Shown in pieces: positions 16,973-25,525 of a stretch of 64,000 nt of DNA. The notes beneath the pieces are model-generated. The model ran no database searches, had not been told where the DNA came from, and saw nothing but the letters and a program-made list of their open reading frames with translations. Numbering within the stretch: the first letter of the stretch is position 1; each line of letters opens with the position of its first letter. A program made the position numbers and the translations under genes. This DNA comes from Actinomadura rifamycini DSM 43936 (lineage in GTDB: Bacteria > Actinomycetota > Actinomycetes > Streptosporangiales > Streptosporangiaceae). The stretch spans positions 62,001-126,000 of the forward strand of contig NZ_AULB01000019.1 in the NCBI RefSeq assembly GCF_000425065.1. Direction: 5' to 3'.

Positions 16973-17872
16973 TCAGGCCGGGAGGGCGTAGCGGCCGTCG
17001 TCGAGGGGGTCGACGAGGCCGTCCGCGACGAGCGCGTCCAGGGCCCGCTCCCGCTGGACGGCGTCGGACCAGACGGCGTCCAGCGCCGGCTTCTCGACCG
17101 GCCCGTCGGCGTCGCGCAGGACGGCGAGGAGCCGGCCGCGGCACTGCCGGTCGGTGCCCGCGTAGGTCTGGCCGCGGCGCGGCGGGCCGTCGTAGGCGGG
17201 GCGGCCGTCGCGGTGCCAGCGGCAGCGGTCCAGGACGGGGCAGTCGACGCAGCGCGGCGAGCGGGCCGTGCAGACCAGCGCGCCCAGCTCCATGACGGCG
17301 ACGGCCCAGCGGGCGGCGGTCGGCGCGTCCGGCGGCAGCAGGGACTCGGCGAGCCGCACCTCCGCCGTCGTCTGCGACTTCGGCGGGTACTCGGCCCCCG
17401 ACACCAGGCGGGACAGGACGCGGCGGACGTTCGTGTCGAGGACGGCGTGCCGCTGCCCGAACGCGAAGCTGGCGACGGCGGCGGCCGTGTAGGCGCCGAT
17501 GCCCGGCAGGGCCAGCAGGTCGGCGTGCGCCGCGGGCACCGCGCCGCCGTGCCGCTCGACGATCGCGCGGGCGGCCCCGTGCAGCCGCAGCGCGCGGCGC
17601 GGGTAGCCGAGCCGGCCCCACGCGCGGACGGCCTCGCCGGACGGCTCGGCGGCGAGCGCGGCGGGCGTCGGCCAGCGGTCCAGCCAGGCGCGCCAGACGG
17701 GCAGGACGCGCGCGACGGGCGTCTGCTGGAGCATGATCTCGCTGACCAGCACGCCCCACGGGGTCGCGTCGTCCGCCCGCCACGGCAGGTCGCGGGCGTG
17801 GACGTCGTACCAGGCGATGATCGCGTCGGTGCAACTCGCGTCGGTGTGTCTCGCGTCGGTGTGTGAGGTCAT
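16973..17872 (-). CDS. mutY: A/G-specific adenine glycosylase MutY
   Basis: The 299-aa protein removes adenine mispaired with 8-oxoguanine. It has the HhH-GPD fold with catalytic Glu in SEIMLQQTPV, the hairpin LPGIGAYTAAAV with the conserved Asp in LDTNVRRVL, and a [4Fe-4S] loop C-x6-C-x2-C-x5-C (CTARSPRCVDCPVLDRC). The C-terminus is short and lacks a full NUDIX-like recognition domain, as in many actinobacterial MutY. The N-terminus carries three copies of a TDA-type five-residue repeat. ATG 17872 is the first start consistent with family length; the frame is open far upstream, across the divergent gene. Confidence 0.92.
   Translation of the reverse strand: MTSHTDARHTDASCTDAIIAWYDVHARDLPWRADDATPWGVLVSEIMLQQTPVARVLPVWRAWLDRWPTPAALAAEPSGEAVRAWGRLGYPRRALRLHGAARAIVERHGGAVPAAHADLLALPGIGAYTAAAVASFAFGQRHAVLDTNVRRVLSRLVSGAEYPPKSQTTAEVRLAESLLPPDAPTAARWAVAVMELGALVCTARSPRCVDCPVLDRCRWHRDGRPAYDGPPRRGQTYAGTDRQCRGRLLAVLRDADGPVEKPALDAVWSDAVQRERALDALVADGLVDPLDDGRYALPA
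17821..17865. repeat. Three 15-bp tandem repeats in the 5' end of mutY
   Basis: TCGCGTCGGTGCAAC, TCGCGTCGGTGTGTC and TCGCGTCGGTGTGTG follow one another without gaps. On the coding strand they give a repeated x-TDA-x element in the MutY N-terminus. A whole-codon unit length keeps the frame when copy number changes. Confidence 0.8.
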
Positions 17873-17941
17873 GGCGGACGGCCATTGTGGCACGCGGCGG
17901 GTCTGCGCCCGTCCCGCCCGACCCGGTTGCATACTGACCGC

Positions 17942-18529
17942 ATGGATGTCGACACGGACGGTGACGGCGGGCGGTACTGGCGGCGGCGCGTCCTCGCGCT
18001 CGCCGGGGTGCTCGGCGCGGTGGCCGTCCTGGCCTGGGGGTGCGTGCGGGGGGCGTCCGAGGAGCCGGTGAGCCGGACGGTCGCCGAGGCGGCCACGCCG
18101 CCGCCCCCGCCGACCGCGATGCCGACCGTCACCGTGACCGTGACGACGACCCCGGCGCCCGGGGAGGACGGCGCCGCGTGCAGGGACGACGACGTCGTCG
18201 TCACGCTCGGCGCCGCGGACGAGCGCTACGCGGGCGGGAAGCGGCCGGCGTTCCGGGTGACGGTCGTGAACACGGCCGAGAACACGTGCCGGTTCGACCC
18301 CGGTTCGCTGGACCTGCGGATCACGTCGGGCGACGACCGGATCTGGTCGTCCGCCGAATGCCGCGGCGGGGACGCGGCGCGGGAGTCGCTGCGGCGGGGC
18401 GTCCCGTACGTCCGGGAGATCGTGTGGGACCGGCGGCGCGGCTGCGGCGGGGACGCCGCCCGGGCCGGGACGTACGTCGCCCACCTGCACGGCGGCAAGG
18501 GGAAGCGGCAGGTGTTCCGGCTCGGCTGA
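17942..18529 (+). CDS. Membrane-anchored extracytoplasmic protein of unknown function
   Basis: The 195-aa protein has a basic RRR stretch and one membrane helix (about 19-37, LALAGVLGAVAVLAWGC), then a Pro/Thr-rich linker (TPPPPPTAMPTVTVTV) and a C-terminal beta-rich domain (about 80-195) with four cysteines. The domain resembles DUF4232-type or immunoglobulin-like extracytoplasmic modules, but I cannot name it. The Trp-Gly-Cys at the end of the helix is not a clear lipobox. It diverges from mutY by 69 bases, and its TGA abuts the disA stop on the opposite strand. Confidence 0.75.
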   Translation: MDVDTDGDGGRYWRRRVLALAGVLGAVAVLAWGCVRGASEEPVSRTVAEAATPPPPPTAMPTVTVTVTTTPAPGEDGAACRDDDVVVTLGAADERYAGGKRPAFRVTVVNTAENTCRFDPGSLDLRITSGDDRIWSSAECRGGDAARESLRRGVPYVREIVWDRRRGCGGDAARAGTYVAHLHGGKGKRQVFRLG

Positions 18530-19612
18530 TCAGACGTACCGTTCGAGGATCGACGACTCGGCGAGCCGGGACAGGCCCTCGCGGACGCTGCGGGCGCGCG
18601 ACTCGCCGACGCCGCCGACGGCCTGGAGGTCGTCGATGCTGGCGGCGAGGAGCTTCTGCAGGCCGCCGAAGTGCTCGACGAGCCGCTCGACGACCATGCT
18701 CGGCAGCCGCGGCACCTTCGCGAGCAGCCGGAACCCCTTCGGGCTGACGGGCAGGTCGAGGGCGTCGGGGCCCGCGAAGCCCATCACCTCGGCGACCGTG
18801 GACAGGTCGAGGAGCTCGTTCGCGGACAGGACGTCCAGCGCCGCGAGGATCGCGTCGACGCCGCGGGCCCGGGTGTCGTCGGACGGGTAGTCGCGGACGA
18901 TCAGCTCCCGGTCGACGTCGACGCCCGACACCAGCTCGTCCAGCTGGAGGGACAGCAGCCGGCCGTCCGTGCCCAGCTCGACGACGTAGCCCTCGATCTC
19001 GTCGGCGATGCGGCGCACCATCTCGAGGCGCTGCACGACCGCGCTGACGTCCCGGACGGTGACGAGGTCCTCGATCTCGAGGGCCGACAGCGTCCCGGAC
19101 ACCTCGTCGAGCCGCAGCTTGTACCGCTCGAGCGTCGCGAGGGCCTGGTTGGCCTTGGACAGGATGGCCGCGGAGTCCTCCAGGACGTAGCGGATGCCGT
19201 CCAGGTACAGCGCGATGATGTGCATCGACTGGCTGACGGAGATGACCGGGTGGCCGGTCTGGCGGGCGACGCGCTCGGCGGTGCGGTGCCGGGTGCCCGA
19301 CTCCTCGGTGGGGATCGTCGAGTCCGGGACGAGGTGGACGGCGGCCCGCACGATCCGGCTGTTGCCGGTGCCCAGCACGATCGCGCCGTCCATCTTCGCG
19401 AGTTCCCGCAGGCGGGTGGCGGAGAACTCGACGTCGAGCTCGAAGCCGCCGGAGCACAGCTCGGCGACCAGATCGTCGTAGCCGAGCACGATCAGCGCGC
19501 CCGTGTGGCCCCGCAGGATGCGCTCCAGGCCGTCCCGGATCTGGGTGCCCGGAGCCACCGCGGCGAGCGTGGCGCGGCGTCGTTCGTCATGGGACTTGTC
19601 GTGTGCTGGCAC
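18530..19612 (-). CDS. disA: DNA integrity scanning diadenylate cyclase DisA
   Basis: The 360-aa protein makes c-di-AMP from two ATP and scans DNA for branched structures. The N-terminal DAC domain has the DGA motif (AKMDGAIVLG) and the RHR motif (SGTRHRTAER). A helical spine follows, and the C-terminus has helix-hairpin-helix DNA-binding elements (LQAVGGVGESRARSVREGLS). Length fits the family. The start is a GTG at 19612, giving a short polar N-terminus. It lies 113 bases downstream of radA on the same strand, a conserved pairing; RadA restrains DisA activity in Bacillus. Confidence 0.97.
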   Translation of the reverse strand: MPAHDKSHDERRRATLAAVAPGTQIRDGLERILRGHTGALIVLGYDDLVAELCSGGFELDVEFSATRLRELAKMDGAIVLGTGNSRIVRAAVHLVPDSTIPTEESGTRHRTAERVARQTGHPVISVSQSMHIIALYLDGIRYVLEDSAAILSKANQALATLERYKLRLDEVSGTLSALEIEDLVTVRDVSAVVQRLEMVRRIADEIEGYVVELGTDGRLLSLQLDELVSGVDVDRELIVRDYPSDDTRARGVDAILAALDVLSANELLDLSTVAEVMGFAGPDALDLPVSPKGFRLLAKVPRLPSMVVERLVEHFGGLQKLLAASIDDLQAVGGVGESRARSVREGLSRLAESSILERYV

Positions 19613-19725
19613 CTGGCCCCCGGAGGTCGCTGGACGGCGTCAGTTTACCGAGCGGCCCCGTTCGCCGGTTCCTCCCCTGGTCGCAACCGGGGGCCGCACC
19701 GGGTAATACTCTGGCGCTACCCGCG

Positions 19726-21150
19726 TCACGGCGCGGTAAAGGCGACCTGCAGCGCCTGCTGCAGACTGTCGACCTCCATCACCTTCATGCCCTCGTAACT
19801 GGACAGCTGCGGGTCGGCGCGCTTCAGCGGCGAACCGTCCGCGAGTTCCAGCGACCCGCGCGGCACCACCGCGTGCTTGAACCCGAGCCGGGCGGCCTCC
19901 GCGAGCCGCCGCTGCACCCCCGGGACCACCCGCGCCTCCCCGGCCAGCCCGACCTCCCCGAGCGCGATCAGGCTGCTCGACAGCGACTGCTCCACGGTCG
20001 AGCCGGCGACGGCCAGCGCGAGCGCCAGGTCGACGGACGTCTCGGTGAGCCGCACGCCGCCGACCGTCGACACGTAGACGTCCTGCTCGTGCATCGAGAT
20101 CTTGCAGCGCTGCGCGAGGACGGCCAGCACCATCGCCACCCGCGACGTGTCGAGACCCGAACTGGCCCGCCGCGGCGACGGCAGGTGCGACTTCGCGACG
20201 AGCGCCTGCACCTCGGCGACGAGCGGCCGCCGCCCCTCCAGCGTCACGGTGACGCACGTCCCCGGGACCGGTTCGTCCCGCCGGGTGAGGAACAGGCCGC
20301 TCGGGTCCGGGAGCCCGACGATGCCGACCTCCGACAGGTCGAAGCAGCCCAGCTCGTCCGTGGGCCCGTACCGGTTCTTCACCGCGCGGATCATCCGCAG
20401 CCGCGAGTGCCGGTCGCCCTCGAAGTACAGGACGACGTCCACGAGGTGCTCGAGCAGCCGCGGGCCCGCGATCGCCCCCTCCTTCGTGACGTGCCCGACG
20501 AGCACGACCGTGATGCCGCGCTCCTTCGCGACCCGGATGAGGTTCGCGGCGACCTCCCGGATCTGCGTGACGCCGCCGGGCGCCCCGTCGACCTCGGACG
20601 TCCCGATCGTCTGGATCGAGTCGACGACCACCAGCGTCGGCTCCACCGCGTCGACGTGCCCGAGCACCGCCGACAGCTCCGTCTCGGCGGCGAGGTACAG
20701 CTCGTCGGTGATCGCGCCGACCCGGTCGGCCCGCAGCCGCACCTGCTCGGCCGACTCCTCGCCCGTCACGTACAGGACGCGCTTCGCCGCGCCGTCGTCG
20801 CCCTTCTGGGACGCGAGCGCCGCGACCTCCAGCAGCAGCGTCGACTTGCCGATGCCGGGCTCGCCCGCGAGCAGCAGAACCGCCCCGGGGACGATCCCGC
20901 CGCCGAGCACCCGGTCGAGTTCGTCCAGCCCGGTGGGCCGGGTCTGCGCCGACCGCACGTCGACCTGCCCGATCGGCCGCGCGGGCGTGCTCACCGGTCC
21001 CGCGCTGACCACCCGCGCGGGCGTCGCCGACGCCCCCTCGATGACGGTGCCCCACGTCTGGCACTCGCCGCACCGCCCGACCCACTTGGACGTCTGCCAC
21101 CCGCATTCGGAGCACCGGTACGCCGCCTTGGCCGCCTTCGCCTTAGCCAT
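19726..21150 (-). CDS. radA: DNA repair protein RadA (Sms)
   Basis: The 474-aa protein supports recombination-intermediate processing as a RecA-like branch-migration helicase. It starts with a C4 zinc finger (CSECGWQTSKWVGRCGEC), followed by a RecA-type ATPase core with Walker A GEPGIGKST, the RadA-specific KNRYG motif, and a C-terminal Lon-protease-like domain (GLAGEARVVPGVQRRLAEA). The start at ATG 21150 gives the standard MAKAK beginning; an upstream in-frame codon at 21171 is less likely. disA follows on the same strand. Confidence 0.97.
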   Translation of the reverse strand: MAKAKAAKAAYRCSECGWQTSKWVGRCGECQTWGTVIEGASATPARVVSAGPVSTPARPIGQVDVRSAQTRPTGLDELDRVLGGGIVPGAVLLLAGEPGIGKSTLLLEVAALASQKGDDGAAKRVLYVTGEESAEQVRLRADRVGAITDELYLAAETELSAVLGHVDAVEPTLVVVDSIQTIGTSEVDGAPGGVTQIREVAANLIRVAKERGITVVLVGHVTKEGAIAGPRLLEHLVDVVLYFEGDRHSRLRMIRAVKNRYGPTDELGCFDLSEVGIVGLPDPSGLFLTRRDEPVPGTCVTVTLEGRRPLVAEVQALVAKSHLPSPRRASSGLDTSRVAMVLAVLAQRCKISMHEQDVYVSTVGGVRLTETSVDLALALAVAGSTVEQSLSSSLIALGEVGLAGEARVVPGVQRRLAEAARLGFKHAVVPRGSLELADGSPLKRADPQLSSYEGMKVMEVDSLQQALQVAFTAP

Positions 21151-21252
21151 AGCGACGAAGCCTAAGGCCACCCACCGACACCCGCCCCCCGCCCGGCCCC
21201 GCCCGGTCCGCGGGTGGGCGGGCGCGGGCGGGTTCCCAGCCGCGCTCGGGCG

Positions 21253-22308
21253 TCAGGAGGCGTTCTTGCGGGTGCGTTCGATGAGGTCGGCCAGGTGGTC
21301 GGAGACGACGGCGGGGCGTTCGAGCATCGCCATGTGGCCGACCGTGGGGACGACCTCCAGGCGGGCGTTGGGGACGCAGTCGGTGATCTTGAGGCTGTGC
21401 TCCACGGGGGTGAGCATGTCGTTCTCGGCGCCGATGACGAGCGTGTCGGCGGCGCCGAGGGACGCGCAGTCGCTGATCACGTCGGCGGTGATCATCGAGC
21501 GGAGGAAGTCGACGAGGGCGTCCATCCGGGTGTCGGCCATCATCTGCTCGCCGAACGCGACGGCGGCGGGGGAGGCGTCGGGGCCGAAGGCGACGAGGTC
21601 CTCGACGAGCATGGACGCGGCGCGGCCGAGGTGGCGGACGCGTTCGATGGCCGAGGAGCCGGCGCCGGCGGCGTGCAGGGCGCGGGGGAGGAGGCGCTGG
21701 GTGACGCGGGCGATGGCGGCGGGCAGGCCGAGGGTGACCTCGCCGAGGCCGCCGGAGGACGTGCAGAGCAGCCCGGTGGCGAGGACCTTGCGGCCCATGA
21801 GGTCGGGGTGCGCGTCGGCGAACCGCATGGTGGTGATGCCGCCCATGGAGTGGCCGACGAGGACGACGGGGGTGTCGGCGGGGACGGTCGCGTCGATGAC
21901 GGCGGCGAGGTCGGCGGCGAGCTGGTCGAGGGTGTGGCGGTCGCGGGCGCCGTCGTCGGAGCGGCCGTGGCCGCGCTGGTCCCAGAAGACGAGGCGGCCG
22001 AGGCCGCGCAGGGCCTTGCGCTGGAAGTGCCAGGAGTCCTGGGTGAGGGTCCAGCCGTGGGAGAAGACGACGGCGAGGTCGGTGCGGTCGGCGCCGTCGA
22101 TCTCGGCGTAGAGGCGGGTGCCGTCGTCGGCGCGGACGGGGGTGGGGCGGCCGCGCAGCGAGCCGAAGGGCTCCCCGGCGTGCGGGTCGGGGCGCAGCTG
22201 CAGGCGGCGGACGGCGCGGCGCTGCGCGGCCAGTCCGGCGCCCGCTCCGGCCGCGCCGAGCGCGGTGGCGGTCAGGATCGTGCGGCTCGTCGTGGCGACT
22301 CGGCCCAT
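21253..22308 (-). CDS. Alpha/beta hydrolase with N-terminal hydrophobic segment
   Basis: The 351-aa protein has an N-terminal hydrophobic stretch (about 8-28, ILTATALGAAGAGAGLAA) that may be a membrane anchor, then a classical alpha/beta-hydrolase domain: HGWTLTQDSW (oxyanion region), WDQRGHGRSD, the nucleophile elbow GHSMGG, an acid in GAENDMLTP and the base His in VGHMAMLE. It resembles actinomycete lipases/esterases and haloperoxidase-like hydrolases; substrate is unknown. GGGAGGAA seven bases before ATG 22308 fixes the start. A TetR-type palindrome lies about 115 bases upstream. Confidence 0.88.
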   Translation of the reverse strand: MGRVATTSRTILTATALGAAGAGAGLAAQRRAVRRLQLRPDPHAGEPFGSLRGRPTPVRADDGTRLYAEIDGADRTDLAVVFSHGWTLTQDSWHFQRKALRGLGRLVFWDQRGHGRSDDGARDRHTLDQLAADLAAVIDATVPADTPVVLVGHSMGGITTMRFADAHPDLMGRKVLATGLLCTSSGGLGEVTLGLPAAIARVTQRLLPRALHAAGAGSSAIERVRHLGRAASMLVEDLVAFGPDASPAAVAFGEQMMADTRMDALVDFLRSMITADVISDCASLGAADTLVIGAENDMLTPVEHSLKITDCVPNARLEVVPTVGHMAMLERPAVVSDHLADLIERTRKNAS

Positions 22309-22420
22309 GGCCGGTTCCTCCCGTTCCCTCAGGTCGCGCACGCCGGGCGGGGCGGCGCGAACGCCTGCGCCGATTGTTGTACAGGTGGTCCAGTAGGGCC
22401 AGGGGCGGGCCCCGAATGTG

Positions 22421-22434
22421 ACCGACCAGTCAGT
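22421..22434. promoter_or_regulatory. TetR-type operator candidate ACCGACCAGTCAGT
   Basis: The site is a near-perfect palindrome of ACYGAC half-sites (one mismatch) resembling common TetR-family operators. It lies upstream of the alpha/beta hydrolase and just beyond the methyltransferase stop. No TetR gene is adjacent; the nearest starts 1.7 kb away. Confidence 0.35.
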
Positions 22435-22437
22435 AAC

Positions 22438-23169
22438 TCACGCGTAACGCCACCATAGATTGACCGCGTAGTCCACTTCGAGTCCCGCGTGCTCGGCCAG
22501 GACGTCGGCCGCGAGCTCCGGCGGGAACTCGATGCGCACGACGGCCTCCAGGTCGCGGCGGTCGTCGAACAGCCAGCGGATCGTCAGCGGCTCGCGCGCG
22601 AACCCGCGGCGCGTCCAGAACCGCTCGACCGCGTCCGGGTCGTACTTCGGCAGGGAGCGGCGGAACCAGCGGCCGAACGTCGAGCGGGTCGCGTCGTTGT
22701 CGATGACGAAGACCGCCCCGCCGCGCCGGACGACCCGGTCCAGTTCGGCGAGCCCCGGTTCGCAGCCCGGCCCGAAGAAGTACGCCCAGCGCGCGTGGAC
22801 GATGTCGACGGAGGCGTCCGGCAGCGGCAGGGCCTGCGCGGAACCGACGCGGACGGCGACGTTCGGCGCGTCCCTCGCGCGGCGCGCGGCGGCCGTGGCG
22901 AGGCCCGCGTGCGGCTCGACCCCGACGACGCGCGCGGCCTCTTCGGCGAAGAACGGCAGGTGGTAGCCGGTCCCGCAGCCGACGTCGAGGACGGTCGCGC
23001 CGGTCCACGGCCGGATCGCGCGCATCGCCGCGGGCAGGACCCCGTCGGGGTCCACCGCCCGGTTCTCCAGCTCGTAGACCTGCGGGGAGTTCCAGATGTT
23101 GGGGCTCGGCACGGCGCCCGGAGCGATCTCGGCCACGGGGACAGAGCGTAGCCGGGCGATTCGGATCAC
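22438..23169 (-). CDS. SAM-dependent class I methyltransferase
   Basis: The 243-aa protein has a Rossmann methyltransferase core with motif I VLDVGCGTGYHLPFFA, an acidic residue at the end of strand 2 (VVGVEPHAG) and a post-I region VRVGSAQALPLPDASVDIV, as in UbiE/type 11 methyltransferases. The acceptor cannot be inferred. The GTG at 23169 opens the frame; GTG 23136 is an alternative that removes eleven residues. It diverges from the sugar-phosphate isomerase gene by 84 bases. Confidence 0.85.
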   Translation of the reverse strand: MIRIARLRSVPVAEIAPGAVPSPNIWNSPQVYELENRAVDPDGVLPAAMRAIRPWTGATVLDVGCGTGYHLPFFAEEAARVVGVEPHAGLATAAARRARDAPNVAVRVGSAQALPLPDASVDIVHARWAYFFGPGCEPGLAELDRVVRRGGAVFVIDNDATRSTFGRWFRRSLPKYDPDAVERFWTRRGFAREPLTIRWLFDDRRDLEAVVRIEFPPELAADVLAEHAGLEVDYAVNLWWRYA

Positions 23170-23253
23170 TCCGGGGCGAGGGTTTCAACGCGGCTCCGGG
23201 CGCATAGGCTTTCCGTACGAACACTGCCGAGCGATCACTGTGGCGAGGAAGCC

Positions 23254-24138
23254 TTGACCCCGCAGCACAACGGCGCCTTCTCTCCGGCACTCCGGGTGCC
23301 CGACGCTCCGATCACGCTGTCCACCGCGTCGGTCTACCCCGAGAAGGTGCCGAGCGCGTTCGAGATCGCCGCCCTGCTCGGCTACGACGGCGTCGAGGTG
23401 ATGGTCTCGACGGACGCGTCCTCACAGGACCTCAACGTCCTGCGGCGCCTCTCCGACTACCACCAGGTCCCGATCAAGTCGATCCACGCGCCCTGCCTGC
23501 TGCTCACCCAGCGGGTGTGGGGGCGGGAGCCGTGGGGCAAGCTGGTGCGCTCCAAAGAGGTCGCGGAGGAGCTGGGCGCCGAGGTCGTGGTCGTGCACCC
23601 GCCGTTCCGCTGGCAGCGCGACTACGCGCGCGACTTCGTCGGCGGCCTCGCCCGCATGCAGGACGAGACGGACGTCCTGTTCGCGGTCGAGAACATGTTC
23701 CCGCTGAAGGCGCGCGGCGCCGAGGCCGGCATGTACCTGCCCGACTGGAACCCGATCGACCAGGACTACCCGCACGTGACGCTCGACCTGTCGCACACGG
23801 CGGTGTCCGGGTCGGACGCTTTGGACATGGCCGGGCAGCTCGGCGACCGGCTCCGCCACATCCACTTGGCGGACGGCGTCGGCATCACGAACAAGGACGA
23901 GCACCTCGTCCCGGGGCGGGGCTCGCAGCCGTGCGGGCCGATGCTGGAGACGCTCGCCGAGACCGGGTTTCGCGGGCACATCGTCCTGGAGGTCAACACG
24001 CGGCGCGCGTCCAACCGCGCCGAGCGCGTCGAGGACCTGGCCGAGGCGCTCGCGTTCGCCCGCCTGCACCTCGCCGCGGCCGACCGCACCTGGGAGGTCA
24101 CCTCCGGCGGCGAGATCAGCCGCCGGAGCGCCCGGTGA
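23254..24138 (+). CDS. Sugar phosphate isomerase/epimerase family (xylose isomerase-like TIM barrel)
   Basis: The 294-aa protein has the AP-endonuclease-2/xylose-isomerase barrel with metal-ligand candidates in VVHPPFRW, AVENMFP, DLSHTAVSG, IHLADG and VLEVNTR. The conserved H and E/D pattern is complete, so it is likely a metal-dependent isomerase or a related hydrolase. The substrate is unknown. The start is a TTG preceded by GAGGAAG. The following TetR gene begins inside its stop codon (GTGA overlap), so both are translated from one message. Confidence 0.85.
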   Translation: MTPQHNGAFSPALRVPDAPITLSTASVYPEKVPSAFEIAALLGYDGVEVMVSTDASSQDLNVLRRLSDYHQVPIKSIHAPCLLLTQRVWGREPWGKLVRSKEVAEELGAEVVVVHPPFRWQRDYARDFVGGLARMQDETDVLFAVENMFPLKARGAEAGMYLPDWNPIDQDYPHVTLDLSHTAVSGSDALDMAGQLGDRLRHIHLADGVGITNKDEHLVPGRGSQPCGPMLETLAETGFRGHIVLEVNTRRASNRAERVEDLAEALAFARLHLAAADRTWEVTSGGEISRRSAR

Positions 24139-24737
24139 CCTCCCCCGGGACGCGCGCGCCGCGCGGCCCGCGCGGGCCGGGGCGGCGGCCGGGGCAGACG
24201 GAGACGCGCGAGGCGATCCTCGCCGCGGCCCGCGAGCTGTTCGCCGAGAAGGGCTACGACGGGGCGTCGCTGCGGGCGATCGCGCGGGCCGCGGGCGTCG
24301 ATCCGGCGCTCGTCCACCACTTCTTCGGCGGCAAGGAGGGCGTGTTCGTCGAGGCGATGCGCTTCCCGGTGGACCCGGCGGTCCTGCTGCCGCGCATCAT
24401 GGCCGCGCCGCGGGAGCGGCGCGGCGAGGCGATGGCGCGCGTGTTCCTGAGCGTCTGGCAGGACCCGGACCGCCGCGCCCCCCTCCTGGCGATGCTGCGC
24501 TCCGCGATGACGAACGAGCGCGCGGCGGCGCTGCTGCGGGAGTTCCTGAGCAGCGCCCTGTTCGCCCGCGCGGGCGCGGCGGCGGACGTCCCGCGGCTGC
24601 GGCTCCAGGCGGCGGCCGGGCAGATGATCGGCCTGATGATCCTGCGGTACGTGCTGGGGGTCGAGCCGCTGGCGTCCGCCTCCGAGGACGAGATGGTCGA
24701 GCTCGTCGCGCCCGTCCTGCAGTCGTATCTGGGCTGA
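24135..24737 (+). CDS. TetR-family repressor, probable regulator of the ABC exporter
   Basis: The 200-aa protein has an N-terminal TetR helix-turn-helix (ETREAILAAARELFAEKGYD, ASLRAIARAAGVDPALVHHF) and a ligand-binding helical C-terminus of the type seen in regulators of multidrug exporters. The GTG start overlaps the previous stop. An ABC transporter operon starts 56 bases downstream behind its own promoter, the usual context for control of that exporter. The ligand is unknown. Confidence 0.9.
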   Translation: MTSPGTRAPRGPRGPGRRPGQTETREAILAAARELFAEKGYDGASLRAIARAAGVDPALVHHFFGGKEGVFVEAMRFPVDPAVLLPRIMAAPRERRGEAMARVFLSVWQDPDRRAPLLAMLRSAMTNERAAALLREFLSSALFARAGAAADVPRLRLQAAAGQMIGLMILRYVLGVEPLASASEDEMVELVAPVLQSYLG

Positions 24738-24758
24738 CCGCCCGACCTTCCGAGCGTC

Positions 24759-24787
24759 TTGACCGGGATCCCGCGCCGACTTAAATT
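24759..24787 (+). promoter_or_regulatory. Sigma-70-like promoter of the ABC exporter operon
   Basis: TTGACC (24759-24764) is followed after 16-17 bases by TTAAAT/TAAATT (24781-24787), ending six bases before the ATG at 24794. The spacing is standard. The short leader suggests little or no untranslated region, common in actinomycetes. Confidence 0.6.
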
Positions 24788-24793
24788 CAACAC

Positions 24794-25525
24794 ATGATGA
24801 GTTCTGCTCCGGCGGTGAGCGTCCGCGGCCTCCGGGTGGCGCGCGGCGGACGGGACGTCCTGCACGGGCTCACGTTCGACGTGCCGCCGGGGTCCGTGGT
24901 GGGGCTCCTCGGCCCGAGCGGGTGCGGCAAGACGACGCTGCTGCGCGCGCTCGTCGGCGTGCAGATCGTCGCGGGCGGCGAGGTCACCGTGCTCGGCGAG
25001 CCCGCCGGGTCGCCCGCGCTGCGGCGCCGCGTCGGGTACGCGACGCAGAGCCCCGCCGTCTACGCGGACCTGACCGTCGCCGAGAACCTCCGCTACTTCG
25101 CGTCCGTCCTGCGCGCGCCGCGCTCGGACGCCGACCGCGTCATCGCCGAGGTCGGGCTCGCCGGCAGCCGCGACCAGGTCGCCGCGACGCTGTCCGGCGG
25201 GCAGCTCGGCCGCGCCGGCCTCGCCGTCGCGCTGCTCGGCTCCCCCGACCTCCTCGTGCTGGACGAACCGACCGTCGGCCTCGACCCGGTGCTGCGGCAG
25301 GAGCTGTGGGAGCTGTTCCGCGGCCTCGCCGACCGGGGCACGACGCTGCTCGTGTCCAGCCACGTGATGGACGAGGCGGGCCGCACCGACCGGCTCCTGC
25401 TCATGCGCGAGGGGCGGCTCCTCGCCGACGGCACCCCCGACGGCCTGCGCGCCCGCACCGGCGCCGACGACCTCGAGGCCGCCTTCCTGCACCTGATCGC
25501 CGAGACGTCCGGGAGCGCGGCATGA
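24794..25525 (+). CDS. ABC transporter ATP-binding protein (drug/ABC-2 exporter type)
   Basis: The 243-aa ATPase has Walker A GPSGCGKTT, Q-loop near YATQSPAVYADLT, signature LSGGQ, Walker B LLVLDEPT, D-loop and the H-loop in VSSHVMDEA, so it is complete. It powers the overlapping ABC-2 permease. The two genes share an ATGA junction. Sequence type fits daunorubicin-resistance-like exporters; the cargo is unknown. A TetR gene lies directly upstream. Confidence 0.92.
   Translation: MMSSAPAVSVRGLRVARGGRDVLHGLTFDVPPGSVVGLLGPSGCGKTTLLRALVGVQIVAGGEVTVLGEPAGSPALRRRVGYATQSPAVYADLTVAENLRYFASVLRAPRSDADRVIAEVGLAGSRDQVAATLSGGQLGRAGLAVALLGSPDLLVLDEPTVGLDPVLRQELWELFRGLADRGTTLLVSSHVMDEAGRTDRLLLMREGRLLADGTPDGLRARTGADDLEAAFLHLIAETSGSAA

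Noticed and set aside
17873..18490. A longer mutY starting at 18490
   Set aside because: The additional 206 residues are antisense to a divergent membrane-protein gene and lack MutY similarity.
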